Source: Bog-473 sp963791995 (GTDB taxonomy: Bacteria; Actinomycetota; Acidimicrobiia; Acidimicrobiales; RAAP-2). Taken from it: a stretch of 64,000 nucleotides of DNA. The notes beneath the pieces were generated by a model that did not search any database, was not told the origin of the DNA, and saw nothing but the letters and a program-made list of their open reading frames with translations. Each line of letters begins with the position of its first letter. Position 1 is the first letter of the stretch. Below, piece by piece: positions 18,139 to 27,310 of the stretch. The stretch is taken from contig CAWBUQ010000019.1 in NCBI GenBank assembly GCA_963791995.1, forward strand, positions 381,343 to 445,342, given 5' to 3'. The translations under genes were made by a program, and so were the position numbers.

Positions 18139-19451
18139 TACGCATCACCTCCGAGGGACGGATCGGGAACCGGAGCGAGCCGCGGCGGCCGCAGCGGCCG
18201 GCTGACCCGGCCCCCGATCGCCGGGATGATCACGTCCTCCTCGCTGCGTCCGGACCCGAGGTGGTTGGCCCGCAGCAGGAGTATCGAGGCCAGCACGACG
18301 ACGGGCACCAGGACGAGCCCGGCCCAGCCCCAGGCGATGATGCCTGCCACGAGCAGCAGCCAGCCGAGGGTCATGGGGATGAGTCGTTTCCAGCCCAGGT
18401 CCATCAGCTGGTCGTAGCGCAGGCGCGGCAGGGCGGCGCGGAACCAGACGTAAATGAAGCAGAACGCCACGGTCTTCAAGAGGAAGTAGATGATCGGCAT
18501 GTAGATGGTGGCCCCGGGGATGTGGAAGATGTAGCCGTTGGGGCCACCGAAGAACAGCGTCACCACGATGGCCGACATCGTGATGGTGTTCATGAACTCG
18601 GCCAGGAAGAAGAGGCCGAAGCGGATGGACGAGTACTCGGTGTGGAAGCCGCCGACCAGCTCCTGTTCGGCCTCGGTCAGGTCGAAGGGCGGCCGGGTCA
18701 GCTCGGCCGTGATGGCGATCATGAAGAAGATGAAGGGCAAGAAGCCGAGGCGGATCAGGTTCCAGTTCCAGAATCCGTCGGCCTGTGACGCCACGATGGC
18801 CCGCGTCGACAGCGAGCCTGTCACCAGGACCACCATCACGGTGGTCATGCCCAGCGCCGCCTCGTAGGAGATCACCTGAGCCGAGGCCCGCACCGAACCC
18901 AGCAGCGGGTACTTCGAGCCCGACGACCAGCCGGCGAGCATCACTCCGTAGACCGCGATGCCCGACATGGCCAGGACGAGCAGGATGCCCATCGGCGGAT
19001 CGGCCACCTGCAACTCGAAAGTGTGGCTGCCGATGGTGATGACGCCGCCCACCGGCACCACCGTGAAGATGAGGATGGCCGGGACCACCGAGAGATACGG
19101 CGCCAGCTTGAAGACGAAGGCGTCGGCACGGTCCGGCAACAGGTCTTCCTTGAACACGAGCTTGGTGCCGTCGGCCAGCGTCTGGAGGAGGCCCCAGGGG
19201 CCGGCGCGGTTGGGACCGACCCGGCTCTGCATGTCCGAAATAACCTTGCGCTCGAACCAGATCATCAGCGCGGTGGCGACCAGCAGCGCCACGAACGCGA
19301 CGAGGCACTTGATGATGAGGATCAGCCAGACCTGCCAGTTGAGACCGAAGTAGAAGAGCGGGTCGCCGTTCCCGTTGTCCGCGCTGTGCGTCAGCGCGGT
19401 CGGGATCGCGTTCGTCGCGTGGGCGGTGACGGTGAGGAGCGCGGCGATCAC
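18138..19451 (-). CDS. nuoH: NADH-quinone oxidoreductase subunit H
   Basis: This 437-residue membrane subunit forms the quinone-binding chamber with NuoB and NuoD. It has WFERKVISDMQSRVGPNRAG, LADGTKLVFKED, GWSSGSKYPLLGSVRASAQ, ISYEAALGMT and the loop ELTRPPFDLTEAEQELVGGF, all hallmark sequences. A charged ~40-residue tail follows the last helix. The GTG at 19451 overlaps the nuoG stop (GTGA). Intact. Confidence 0.96.
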   Translation of the reverse strand: MIAALLTVTAHATNAIPTALTHSADNGNGDPLFYFGLNWQVWLILIIKCLVAFVALLVATALMIWFERKVISDMQSRVGPNRAGPWGLLQTLADGTKLVFKEDLLPDRADAFVFKLAPYLSVVPAILIFTVVPVGGVITIGSHTFELQVADPPMGILLVLAMSGIAVYGVMLAGWSSGSKYPLLGSVRASAQVISYEAALGMTTVMVVLVTGSLSTRAIVASQADGFWNWNLIRLGFLPFIFFMIAITAELTRPPFDLTEAEQELVGGFHTEYSSIRFGLFFLAEFMNTITMSAIVVTLFFGGPNGYIFHIPGATIYMPIIYFLLKTVAFCFIYVWFRAALPRLRYDQLMDLGWKRLIPMTLGWLLLVAGIIAWGWAGLVLVPVVVLASILLLRANHLGSGRSEEDVIIPAIGGRVSRPLRPPRLAPVPDPSLGGDA

Positions 19452-22349
19452 ACCGACTCCAGTCGCACGTCGGTCACCAGCTGGCGGCTGTCGATCAGGG
19501 TGGCGGCGGCGTTGCCCGGCGCGCTCTCGCCGCCGGGCACGTTGAAGTCGATGGCCACCACGCCCCGGGGCACGCCCTCGTCGGAGCGAGCGGAGAGGAC
19601 CAGCTCGCCGCGGGCCGAACGCACCTTGACGCGGTCACCCGTCGCCGCGCCCAGCCGGTCGAGGTCGTAGGGATTGGCCCGCGCCACCAGCGCCTGGACG
19701 AGCGGGGTGAGCGAGGGCGAGCCGGTGACCGAGCTGCCCGCGTCGTAGAGGCGCCGGACCGCCACCAGGCGCAGCGTGTAGTTGTCCGGCTTGGGGACCC
19801 GGACGGGCTCGGCCTCGTCGCTCCCGGCGCCCGAGAGCAGAGGCGGCGGGCTGCCCAGCGTTGCCGCACGCGCCGAGCGCGGGGCTCAGACCGCCGGTGC
19901 CGACGCGGGGTGGCGCGCCCTGGCGTTCCACCGACTCGACGCCGGGCAGCGCGATCGGGTCGATGGGCGACACGTCGGGGTGGTGGTCGTGCGGGCCGAC
20001 GGGCACGACGATGCCGTCGTGGGCGGCGTCGGAGTGCAGCACCTCCTGGGTGAGCCCGGCATAGGCGGGCGCTGTGCCCTCGAGCTCGTCCGCCAGCTCG
20101 TTAACGCTCGTCACGCCCAGGTCGGCGCCCAGCGCAGCGGCGAGCTCGGCCGCGATCATCCAGTCCGGCCAGGCGAACCCCGGCGCCGTGAGCTTGGGCC
20201 CGAGGCGGGTGACGCGTCCCTCGATGTTGGTCGTCGTCCCCGCCCGCTCGTTCGCCACCGCGCAGGGCAGCACGACATCGGCGTGCGCGTCGACGGACTG
20301 AGATGGATGGCCGGTCACCGCCACGACGAAGTGTCCGGCTCCGAGCGCCGCTGTGGCCAGCGCGTGGTCGGGGAAGTCGCTGAGCGGGTCCGCTCCCAGC
20401 AGCACGAGCGCGCGCACGGCCGGGCTGTCGCCGTCGCGCTCGCCGGCCATGGAGGCGAGGATGTCCGCTGTGTCGAGGCCCGCCGTTGCCGGCACCGAGC
20501 CCCAGGCGGCGGTGAAGCGCTCGCGCCCCGCATCGAGGCTGACCCGCCCCGGCAGGATCCCCGGGGCCAGACCCATGTCGAGCGCGCCGAACACGTTGCC
20601 CCGGCGCAGCGCCGGCAGGAAGGTCGCCTTGGGCAAGGCGGTCGCCAAGACCCGCAGCGCCTCGGCCGCCACCTCGCCCGACTCGGCATAGGAGGGGCGG
20701 CCCGCCACCACCACGACCCCTTCGCCGCCGGGGTGCTCGGCCAGTAGTCGGCGTGCGGTCTCGAGGGCGCCCGCCGACTGCGCCGAACCCTCGTGGTGCG
20801 AGTCGAGCGCGCCGACTCCGGCCGCGCCGTCGTCGCCGGTGACGGCGCGCGCCATGGCCGGCGCATCGCCGGGGCGGATGCGCAGGGCCGCCGTGGCCAG
20901 TGGGCTGAGCGGCGTGGGCTCGGGGGAGATCTCGACCAGTGCCGTCGCGCCGTTGACGATGGCCTCGCGCAGGCGGAGGAAGAGGACCGGCAGCTCCTCG
21001 CGCAGGTCGCCGGCCAGCGTCACGAGGACGGGCGCCGCGCAGGCCTCGTCGATGGTGGCTCGGGGCAGGCCGAGCACGAGCTCGGCCGGCAGGCCGTCGC
21101 CGAGCTGGGCGTCGACCGAGTCGGTGCCGATGACCCCCTTGGCCAGCTTGGCCCAGGCGTAGGCGGACTCGTTTGTGAGGCGGGCGCCGCCGATCACGGC
21201 CACCGCGCCGGCGCCCCCGGACTGGTGGGCGGCGCTGATCCCCGCCGCCGCCGCGGCCAGGGCTTCACCCCAGCTGACCGGGACCAGTTCACCTTCCTTG
21301 CGGATACGCGGCTCGACCAGGCGTCCGTGCTCGAAGCGGCCGGTCTCGCGCGCCTCGCCGAGGAACTGGCCGCGGCTGACACCGAGGCTGACCACCTGCG
21401 ATGCCGTCGCCGGCGCGACGTCGACAGCCTCGTCGGCCAGTTCGGAAGGCAGCGGGCCGGCATCGACCTCGTCGCCGTTGACCGCCTCGTAACTGAAGCG
21501 TCCCTTGTCGCAGAGCCAGCCGTGGTTGACCGGGTCCGAGTCGATGCCGAGCAGGCGGGTGAGGCGGTTCTGCGAGGACTGCACGGCCACCCGGCAACCG
21601 ACCGAACACGCGGTGCAGGTGGACTCGACCTGGTCGAGGTCCCAGGGGCGGGCGGTGAAGCGGTAGGGCGTCGCGGTGAGCGCGCCGACGGGACAGATCT
21701 GCACAGTGTTGCCGCTGAAGTAGGACTCGAACGGCTCGGTCGGGAAGGTCGCCACCTCGACGTTCTCGCCGCGGCCGGCGAAGTCGATCTGCGCCTCGCC
21801 GGCCACCTCGGCCGCGAAGCGGGTGCACCGCGCGCACTGGATGCAGCGCTCGCGGTCGAGCAGCACCAGGTCCGAGATGGCGATCGGCTTCTCGAAGTGG
21901 CGCTTCTCCTCGACGAAGCGGCTCTCGCCCGGCCCGTAGGCCAGCGTCTGGTCCTGCAGCGGGCACTCGCCGCCCTTGTCGCACACCGGGCAGTCGAGCG
22001 GATGGTTGGCCAGCAGGAACTCGAGGACACCGTCCTGGGCCTTCTTGACGCGGTCGTTGGCGGTGTCGACCACCATGCCGTCGCCGACCTCGACGAAACA
22101 GGCCGGGGTGAGCGTGGCGCCGCGCGGGCCTTCGACGTCGACCAGGCACATGCGGCACATGCCGACCGGCTCCATGCGCGGGTGGTAGCAAAACCGCGGG
22201 ATGTAGGTCCCGGCCCGCTCGGCCGCCGCAATCAACAGCTCGCCCTTGGTCGCCGTGACCTCGCGCCCGTCGAGGGTGAAGATGAGCTGATCCGCGTTGG
22301 CTGCGTCGGCCTCGGTCTTGGCGGTGTCAGTCAAAGGGGCACCCCCCAT
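19448..22349 (-). CDS. nuoG: NADH-quinone oxidoreductase subunit G (frameshifted near 19850)
   Basis: This is the large iron-sulfur subunit of the NADH-oxidising arm. The N-terminal part shows the [2Fe-2S] motif FCYHPRMEPVGMCRMC, CPVCDKGGECPLQDQ, the ferredoxin-like CIQCARCTRFAAEVAG, and the molybdopterin-oxidoreductase-type CTACSVGCRV. The middle is a molybdopterin-like fold without cofactor evidence. Between about 19840 and 19885 the frame changes by one base. The C-terminal ~130 residues (PDNYTLRLVAVRRLYDAG, ANPYDLDRLGAATGDRVKV) continue in the second frame to the TGA that overlaps nuoH. Both parts are conserved, so the gene is probably functional in the organism. The ATG at 22349 overlaps the nuoF end by 23 bases. 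Confidence 0.92.
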
Positions 22350-23633
22350 CCTTCACGTGCACCAAGTACTCGTCGCGGAACATGCGGATTCCCGAGGCGA
22401 TGGACGAGGGGATGGACGGACCGAGCACGCAGATCGTGGTCTGCTGCGGCGGCCAGGCCACGCCCGGAGAGATGTTGTCGCACAGGTCCATGAGGAGGTC
22501 CAGATCTTCCTCGCGGCCGGCGCCGGTCTCGAATTCGGTACATGATCCGCTCCAGCCAGCCCGACCCTTCGCGACACGGCGTGCACTGGCCGCAGGACTC
22601 ACGGGAGAAGAACTTGGTGATGCGCCACGCGGCGCGCACCATGCAGCTGGCCGAGTCCATGACCACGACCGAACCCGACCCGAGCATGGAGCCGGCGTCG
22701 CCCACCTCGTCCTGACCCAGGGGGAGGTCGACCTGGTCGGGGCCGAACCACGGGGCGGACACGCCGCCGGGGATGAAGGCCTTGAGCGTGTTGGAACCGC
22801 GGATGCCGCCACCGAGCACCGGCGCGTAAATCGAGATCGCGGAACGTGGTCTTGACCATCTCGAGCTCGTAGGCGCCCGGCTTGCGCACGTGGCCGGCCA
22901 GGGCGAAGAGCCGGGTGCCGGTGGAGCGGCCGGCCCCGAGCGCGGCGAAGGCGGCGCCGCCGTTGAGGACGATCCAGGGGATGTTCGACATCGTCTCGAC
23001 GTTGTTGACGACGGTCGGCTCGCCGTAGAGCCCGATGGCAGCGGGGAAATTCGGCGGCTTGATCCGCGGGAAGCCGCGCTTGCCTTCGAGCGACTCGAGC
23101 AGCGCCGTCTCCTCGCCGCAGATGTAGGCACCGGCGCCGGGATGGACGACGACGTCGACCGAGAACCCGGAGCCGAAGATGTTCGACCCCACCGCCCCGT
23201 GGGCGTAGGCCTCGTTCAGCGCGCTCTGCAGGCGCTCGAGCCCGAGGGCGAACTCGCCGCGCAGGTAGATGAAGGCCTGGCTGACCTGCAGCGCATACGC
23301 GGAGATCAAGACGCCCTCGAGGATCTGGTGCGGGTCGCCCTCGATGAGCAGGTGGTCCTTGAAGGTGGCCGGCTCGGATTCGTCCCCGTTGATGACCAGG
23401 TAGGTCACGGGGTTCTTGCGCAACATCGACCACTTGCGCCCGGCCGGGAAGCCGGCGCCGCCCCGGCCGAGCAGGCTGGCCGCGTCCACCTCGGCGGCCA
23501 CCGCCTCGGGCGTCATGGTCAGCGCCTTGCGCAAGGCCTCGTAGCCGCCGGTGGCCAGGTAGCGCTCCAGCGTGAACGAGTCGTCGTAGCCCATGCGCGA
23601 CGTGATGATCTTGGGCGCGTCGGTGATGGCCAT
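22327..23633 (-). CDS. nuoF: NADH-quinone oxidoreductase subunit F (two frameshifts)
   Basis: This subunit binds NADH and FMN and carries cluster N3. The first part has GRGGAGFPAGRKWSM (FMN/NADH site), NGDESEPATFKDH, GAYICGEETALLESLEG and YGEPTVVNNVETM. The frame breaks at about 22838, just after KTTFRDL, where a short CGATCTCGAT-like duplication is visible. The middle part GGGIRGSNT to the cluster motif ESCGQCTPCREGSGW follows, and a second break near 22538 leads to the C-terminal EEDLDLLMDLCDNISPG. The ATG at 23633 overlaps the nuoE TGA by one base (TGATG). All conserved segments are present across the breaks. Confidence 0.92.
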
Positions 23634-24271
23634 CAGGACTTCGCCCCCGCGCTGTCGCCGGCCGCAGCAGCCCGCGCCGCGTGGGCCTCTCCCATGGCGG
23701 CGCGCTCGGTGGCCACCTCGGCGCGGTCGGCCTGGAGCCCGACGCTGCGCCGGACCCGCACGAGTGTGCCGTGGGGCGGCACGCTGTCGGCCAGCCGGCC
23801 GGCGCGCAGGTCCTCGACCAGCGCGTCGAAGGTGGCGGGCGACTGGGCGCCGACGTAGCGGTGGTTGACCTGCACACAGACCGTGCGGTCGCAATCGGCC
23901 AGGCACTCCGCCTCGTGCAGCGTGAAGACGCCGTCGGACGTCGTCCCCCCGGCGCGCACGCCCAGCACCGACTCGGCGTGCTCGAGCAACTCGAGCGCGC
24001 CGCCGAGGAGGCAGGCGATGTTGGTGCACACCGACAGCACGTAGGTGCCGACCGGCTCGGTGTGCAACATGTCGTAGAAGCTGGCCGTGCCCTGGACCTC
24101 GGCGGCCGTGACGCCGCACAGTTCGGCGATCTCGGAGACGGCCTCGGGCCGGAGCCAGCCGTCTTGTTCCTGGGCCAGGTGGCAGATCGGGATGAGCGCC
24201 GAACGCGGCTCGGGGTAGAGCGCCACGAGCTCGCTGGCCCGGGCCCGGATGTCCGCGTGGAGGTGGCTCAC
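23633..24271 (-). CDS. nuoE: NADH-quinone oxidoreductase subunit E
   Basis: This 212-residue thioredoxin-like [2Fe-2S] subunit of the NADH-dehydrogenase module shows YPEPRSALIPICHLAQEQDGWL, TASFYDMLHTEPVG, and the cluster cysteines SVCTNIAC and CLADCDRTVCVQVN. A polar, alanine-rich C-terminal tail of about 50 residues extends beyond the conserved core. The GTG start at 24271 overlaps the nuoD stop as GTGA. Intact. Confidence 0.95.
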   Translation of the reverse strand: MSHLHADIRARASELVALYPEPRSALIPICHLAQEQDGWLRPEAVSEIAELCGVTAAEVQGTASFYDMLHTEPVGTYVLSVCTNIACLLGGALELLEHAESVLGVRAGGTTSDGVFTLHEAECLADCDRTVCVQVNHRYVGAQSPATFDALVEDLRAGRLADSVPPHGTLVRVRRSVGLQADRAEVATERAAMGEAHAARAAAAGDSAGAKS

Positions 24272-25703
24272 CGGTCCACCTCGCCCATGACGGGGTCGAC
24301 CGAGGAGATGATGGCGACGGCGTCGGCCATGAGGCCGCCGCGCAGCAGCAGCGGCAGCGCCTGGAGATTGACGAAACTCGGCCCGCGGATGTGCATGCGG
24401 TAGGGCTTCGACGTGCCGTCCGAGACGAGGTAGCAGCCCAGCTCGCCCCGGGGCGACTCGATCGCCACGTAGACCTCGCCCTCGGGCACCCGGAACCCCT
24501 CGGTGAAGATCTTGAAGTGGTGGATCAGCGCCTCCATGCTCTCGTCGATGCGGGCGCGTGGAGGCGGGGTGACCTTGCGGTCCTGCACCCGGTAATCGCC
24601 GGGCGGCATCATCTCCGCGATCTGGCGGATCATCTTGATCGACTCGCGGATCTCGTTCAGGCGGACCGAGTAGCGGTCGAAGTTGTCGCCATAGCTGCCG
24701 ACGATGACGTCGAAGTCGAGCTTGTCGTAGGCGAGGTAGGGCAGGGAGCGCCGCAGGTCCCAGGGCACGCCGGTCGAGCGCAGGATGGGACCGGTCACCG
24801 AGAGGGCCAGTGCCTCCTCGGCCGAGATGTTGCCCACGCCTTCGGTGCGGTCGCGGAAGATCGGCTGCCCGGTCAGCAGCTCGTCGTACTCGAAGCTGCG
24901 CTCGAGGATGGTCTCGCAGAGGACGTCGATGTCCTCCTCCCACCCGTCGGGCAGGTCGGCCGCCACGCCACCGGGGCGGATGTAGTTGTGGTTCATGCGC
25001 AGGCCGGTCGTCTTCTCGAAGAAGCCGAGCACCATCTCGCGCTCGCGGAACCCGTAGATCATCATGGACGTCGAGCCGAGGTCCATGCCGTTGGTGGCCA
25101 TCCACATCAGGTGCGACGACACCCGGTTGAGCTCGGAGAGGAGCATGCGGATCCACGTGGCGCGTGGCGGGAGCTCCACGCCGAGCAGCGCCTCGGTCGC
25201 CAGCGAGAAGACCAGCTCGTTGTTGAGCGGCGACAGGTAGTCCATCCGGGTGACGTTGGTGGAGCCCTGCACGTAGGTGAGCTCCTCACCCGTCTTCTCC
25301 ATGCCGGTGTGCAGGTAGCCGATGATCGGCTTGGTGCGCAGCACGGTCTCGCCGTCGAGCTCGAGCATGAGCCGCAGCACGCCGTGGGTGGAGGGGTGCT
25401 GGGGCCCCATGTTGATGATCATCGTCTGGTCGTCGCGCCGCTCGATGTCGATGTCGCCCGGGTCGACGTAGCCGCCCTCGGGCAGGCGCAGCACGGCCCC
25501 GACCTCCTGGCGCAGCTCCCCCGCACTGGTCGTGCCCCGGGGCAGGAGCTCCTGCGCGCCCTCGGAGGTCTCGGCCACGAAGTAGCGCTGCTCCTCGGCC
25601 TCGCGGTGCTCCCGTTCGGTCTCCTCCAGCCCGAAGCCGTCGTCGGCGCCTTCGTCCTGCTCGTCGTGCTCGTCGTGCTCGTCGTGCCGTCGTGCTCGCT
25701 CAT
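24268..25703 (-). CDS. nuoD: NADH-quinone oxidoreductase subunit D (one-base deletion near 25689)
   Basis: This 49-kDa subunit lines the quinone site with NuoB. Key segments are NMGPQHPSTHGVLRLMLELD, GYLHTGMEKTGEELTYVQ, RMDYLSPLNNEL, MNHNYIRPGGVAADLPDG, YGDNFDRYSVRLNEIRES, and IESPRGELGCYLVSDG with DPVMGEVDR at the end. The in-frame GTG at 25578 gives 436 residues, but the true start is likely the ATG at 25703, which overlaps the nuoC stop as ATGA. From it the reading is MSEHD, then a run of His-Asp-Glu triplets broken by one missing base near 25689, then an acidic linker joining the main frame. The HDE run is a low-complexity repeat where an indel is easy. Confidence 0.93.
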
Positions 25704-26212
25704 CGCGGACCAGGCGCCTCTTTGAATTGCACGGGGACGCGGCCCACGCCGTAGTCCTTGCGCAGCGGGTGGCCCTCCCAGTCCTCGGGCATGAGGATTC
25801 GGGTCATGTCGGGGTGGTCGGCGAAGAGGATCCCCAACAGGTCGTACGCCTCGCGCTCCATGGCGTCGGCGCCGGGATACACCTCGACGATGCTGTCGAT
25901 GACCGGATCGGCCTCGGGGACCTGCACGCGGATGCGCACGCGCTGGCGCAGCGAGAGGGAGAGGAGATTGACCACGACCTCGAAGCGCTCTGGCGTCACC
26001 CCGTCGGGCAGCGAGCGGCCGGGGTGGGTGAGATAGTCGACGGCGCACACGTCGGCGCACATCTCGAACCCGGCGTCGCGGAACGCGGCCACCATCGCTT
26101 TGTAGGTCTCGCGGGTCGGGAAGGCGAGCTGGTCCACCAGCCGGTCCGGCAGGCGCGGCACGTCTGGGAGCACACTCGCGGGCGCCACCGCGGTCGGGGT
26201 CGGCTCGCTCAC
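25700..26212 (-). CDS. nuoC: NADH-quinone oxidoreductase subunit C
   Basis: This 170-residue 30-kDa-type subunit of the complex I connecting module shows CADVCAVDYLTHPG, FEVVVNLLSLSLRQRVRIRV, VYPGADAMEREAYDLLGILF and the C-terminal HPDMTRILMPEDWEGHPLRKDYGVG, the standard NuoC signature. The GTG at 26212 overlaps the nuoB stop in a GTGA; the stop overlaps the inferred nuoD ATG. Separate from nuoD, as usual in Actinobacteria. Intact. Confidence 0.95.
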   Translation of the reverse strand: MSEPTPTAVAPASVLPDVPRLPDRLVDQLAFPTRETYKAMVAAFRDAGFEMCADVCAVDYLTHPGRSLPDGVTPERFEVVVNLLSLSLRQRVRIRVQVPEADPVIDSIVEVYPGADAMEREAYDLLGILFADHPDMTRILMPEDWEGHPLRKDYGVGRVPVQFKEAPGPR

Positions 26213-26769
26213 CGCGGCGTTGCCACCCGCACCGCGTCGGGCACGCTCGGCACCCAACCGCCGGTCGCCTGCTCGCCGGCGGGGATGGAACTCCCGGGGC
26301 GGCGAGTGATCTGGCCGGTGCGGATTTTCTCGTGCAGAGTCAAGATGGCGTGGAGCAGGGTCTCGGGCGAGGGAGGGCAGCCGGGGGCGTAGACGTCGAC
26401 CGGCACGATCTGGTCGACGCCCTGCACGATGGCGTAGTTGTTGAACATCCCGCCCGTCGATGCGCACACGCCCATGGAGATGACCCACTTGGGCTCCATC
26501 ATCTGGTCGTAGACCTGGCGCAGCACGGGGGCCATCTTCTGCGAGACGCGACCCGCCACGATCATCAGGTCGGCCTGGCGCGGCGACGCCCGGAAGACCT
26601 CCATGCCGAGGCGACTGATGTCGTAGTCGGCCGCGCCCACCGACATCATCTCAATAGCGCAGCACGCGAGCCCGAAGGTGGCGGGCCACACGCTGTTACG
26701 GCGGGCCCACTTGACCAGGTCCTCGATGCGGCCGGTCAAGAAGTTGTGCTGGAGGTCCTCGAATCCCAC
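26209..26769 (-). CDS. nuoB: NADH-quinone oxidoreductase subunit B
   Basis: This subunit carries cluster N2, the last electron carrier before quinone. The four ligands are in FGLACCAIEMMS, SMGVCAST and VYAPGCPPSPE; RLGMEVFRASPRQADLMIVAG and VISMGVCASTGGMFNNYA are typical. GTG 26769 (VGFEDLQ) is chosen because GAGGCGG lies about ten bases upstream and it begins just after the nuoA stop. GTG 26784 would add five residues and overlap nuoA by 14 bases. Intact, 186 residues from this start. Confidence 0.95.
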   Translation of the reverse strand: MGFEDLQHNFLTGRIEDLVKWARRNSVWPATFGLACCAIEMMSVGAADYDISRLGMEVFRASPRQADLMIVAGRVSQKMAPVLRQVYDQMMEPKWVISMGVCASTGGMFNNYAIVQGVDQIVPVDVYAPGCPPSPETLLHAILTLHEKIRTGQITRRPGSSIPAGEQATGGWVPSVPDAVRVATPR

Positions 26770-26770
26770 G

Positions 26771-27223
26771 TCAGGCCGCCTCACCCGAGGTCGGGCGGGC
26801 CCCGCTGATGCGGGTGATGGTCGATTCCGAGGTGCGGCTCGGCATACCCGACTGCAACGTCTTGGGCGGACCCCAGGTCAGGGCGCCGTTGGAGACGAGG
26901 TAGAGGAAGGACACGAAGACCACCGCGGCAAACACGATGACCTCAATGAGACCGAACGTCGCGATCTGGTGGAAGACGACCGCCCACGGGTAGAGGAAGA
27001 CGATCTCGATGTCGAAGATGATGAAGATCATCGACACCAGGTAGAAGCGCACCGGGAAACGCTGCGGCGGCTCGACGTTCGGCACGATGCCGCACTCGTA
27101 GGGTGCGAGCTTGGCCGCCGTCGGCTTCTTCCGCGGCGCCAGCATCGCCGAAGACACCAGCGAGAACACGGTGAAGGCGAAGCCGAGCAGCCCCAAAATC
27201 AGTATCGGGAGGTACTGGTCCAC
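26771..27223 (-). CDS. nuoA: NADH-quinone oxidoreductase subunit A
   Basis: This 150-residue subunit is the first gene of the 14-gene nuo operon. It has three membrane helices and the characteristic loop APYECGIVPNVEPPQRFPVR (quinone-chamber cysteine region) followed by FYLVSMIFIIFDIEIVFLYPW. A polar ~25-residue tail ends it. The GTG start at 27223 faces the reductase gene across an 87-base promoter region with a Rex-box-like element 18-35 bases upstream of the start. Confidence 0.95.
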   Translation of the reverse strand: MDQYLPILILGLLGFAFTVFSLVSSAMLAPRKKPTAAKLAPYECGIVPNVEPPQRFPVRFYLVSMIFIIFDIEIVFLYPWAVVFHQIATFGLIEVIVFAAVVFVSFLYLVSNGALTWGPPKTLQSGMPSRTSESTITRISGARPTSGEAA

Positions 27224-27240
27224 GGTGATCCGTTTCTACC

Positions 27241-27258
27241 ATGTGACCCCTTTCGCAA
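27241..27258. promoter_or_regulatory. Candidate Rex operator in the nuoA / reductase promoter region
   Basis: Read on the minus strand, the element is TTGCGAAAGGGGTCACAT. Against the Rex consensus TTGTGAA-N4-TTCACAA it matches 11 of 14 defined positions (mismatches at positions 4, 12 and 18). It sits directly upstream of nuoA, inside the only promoter space of the complex I operon, and Rex itself is encoded at 36693-37493. In Streptomyces, Rex represses nuo and other respiratory genes when NADH is high. The match is by eye, so the site remains a candidate. Confidence 0.5.
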
Positions 27259-27310
27259 GCACATCCGCGCCGCTGGTCAGAGGCCCCGCCGGCGGACCTA
27301 CGATGCCCTC

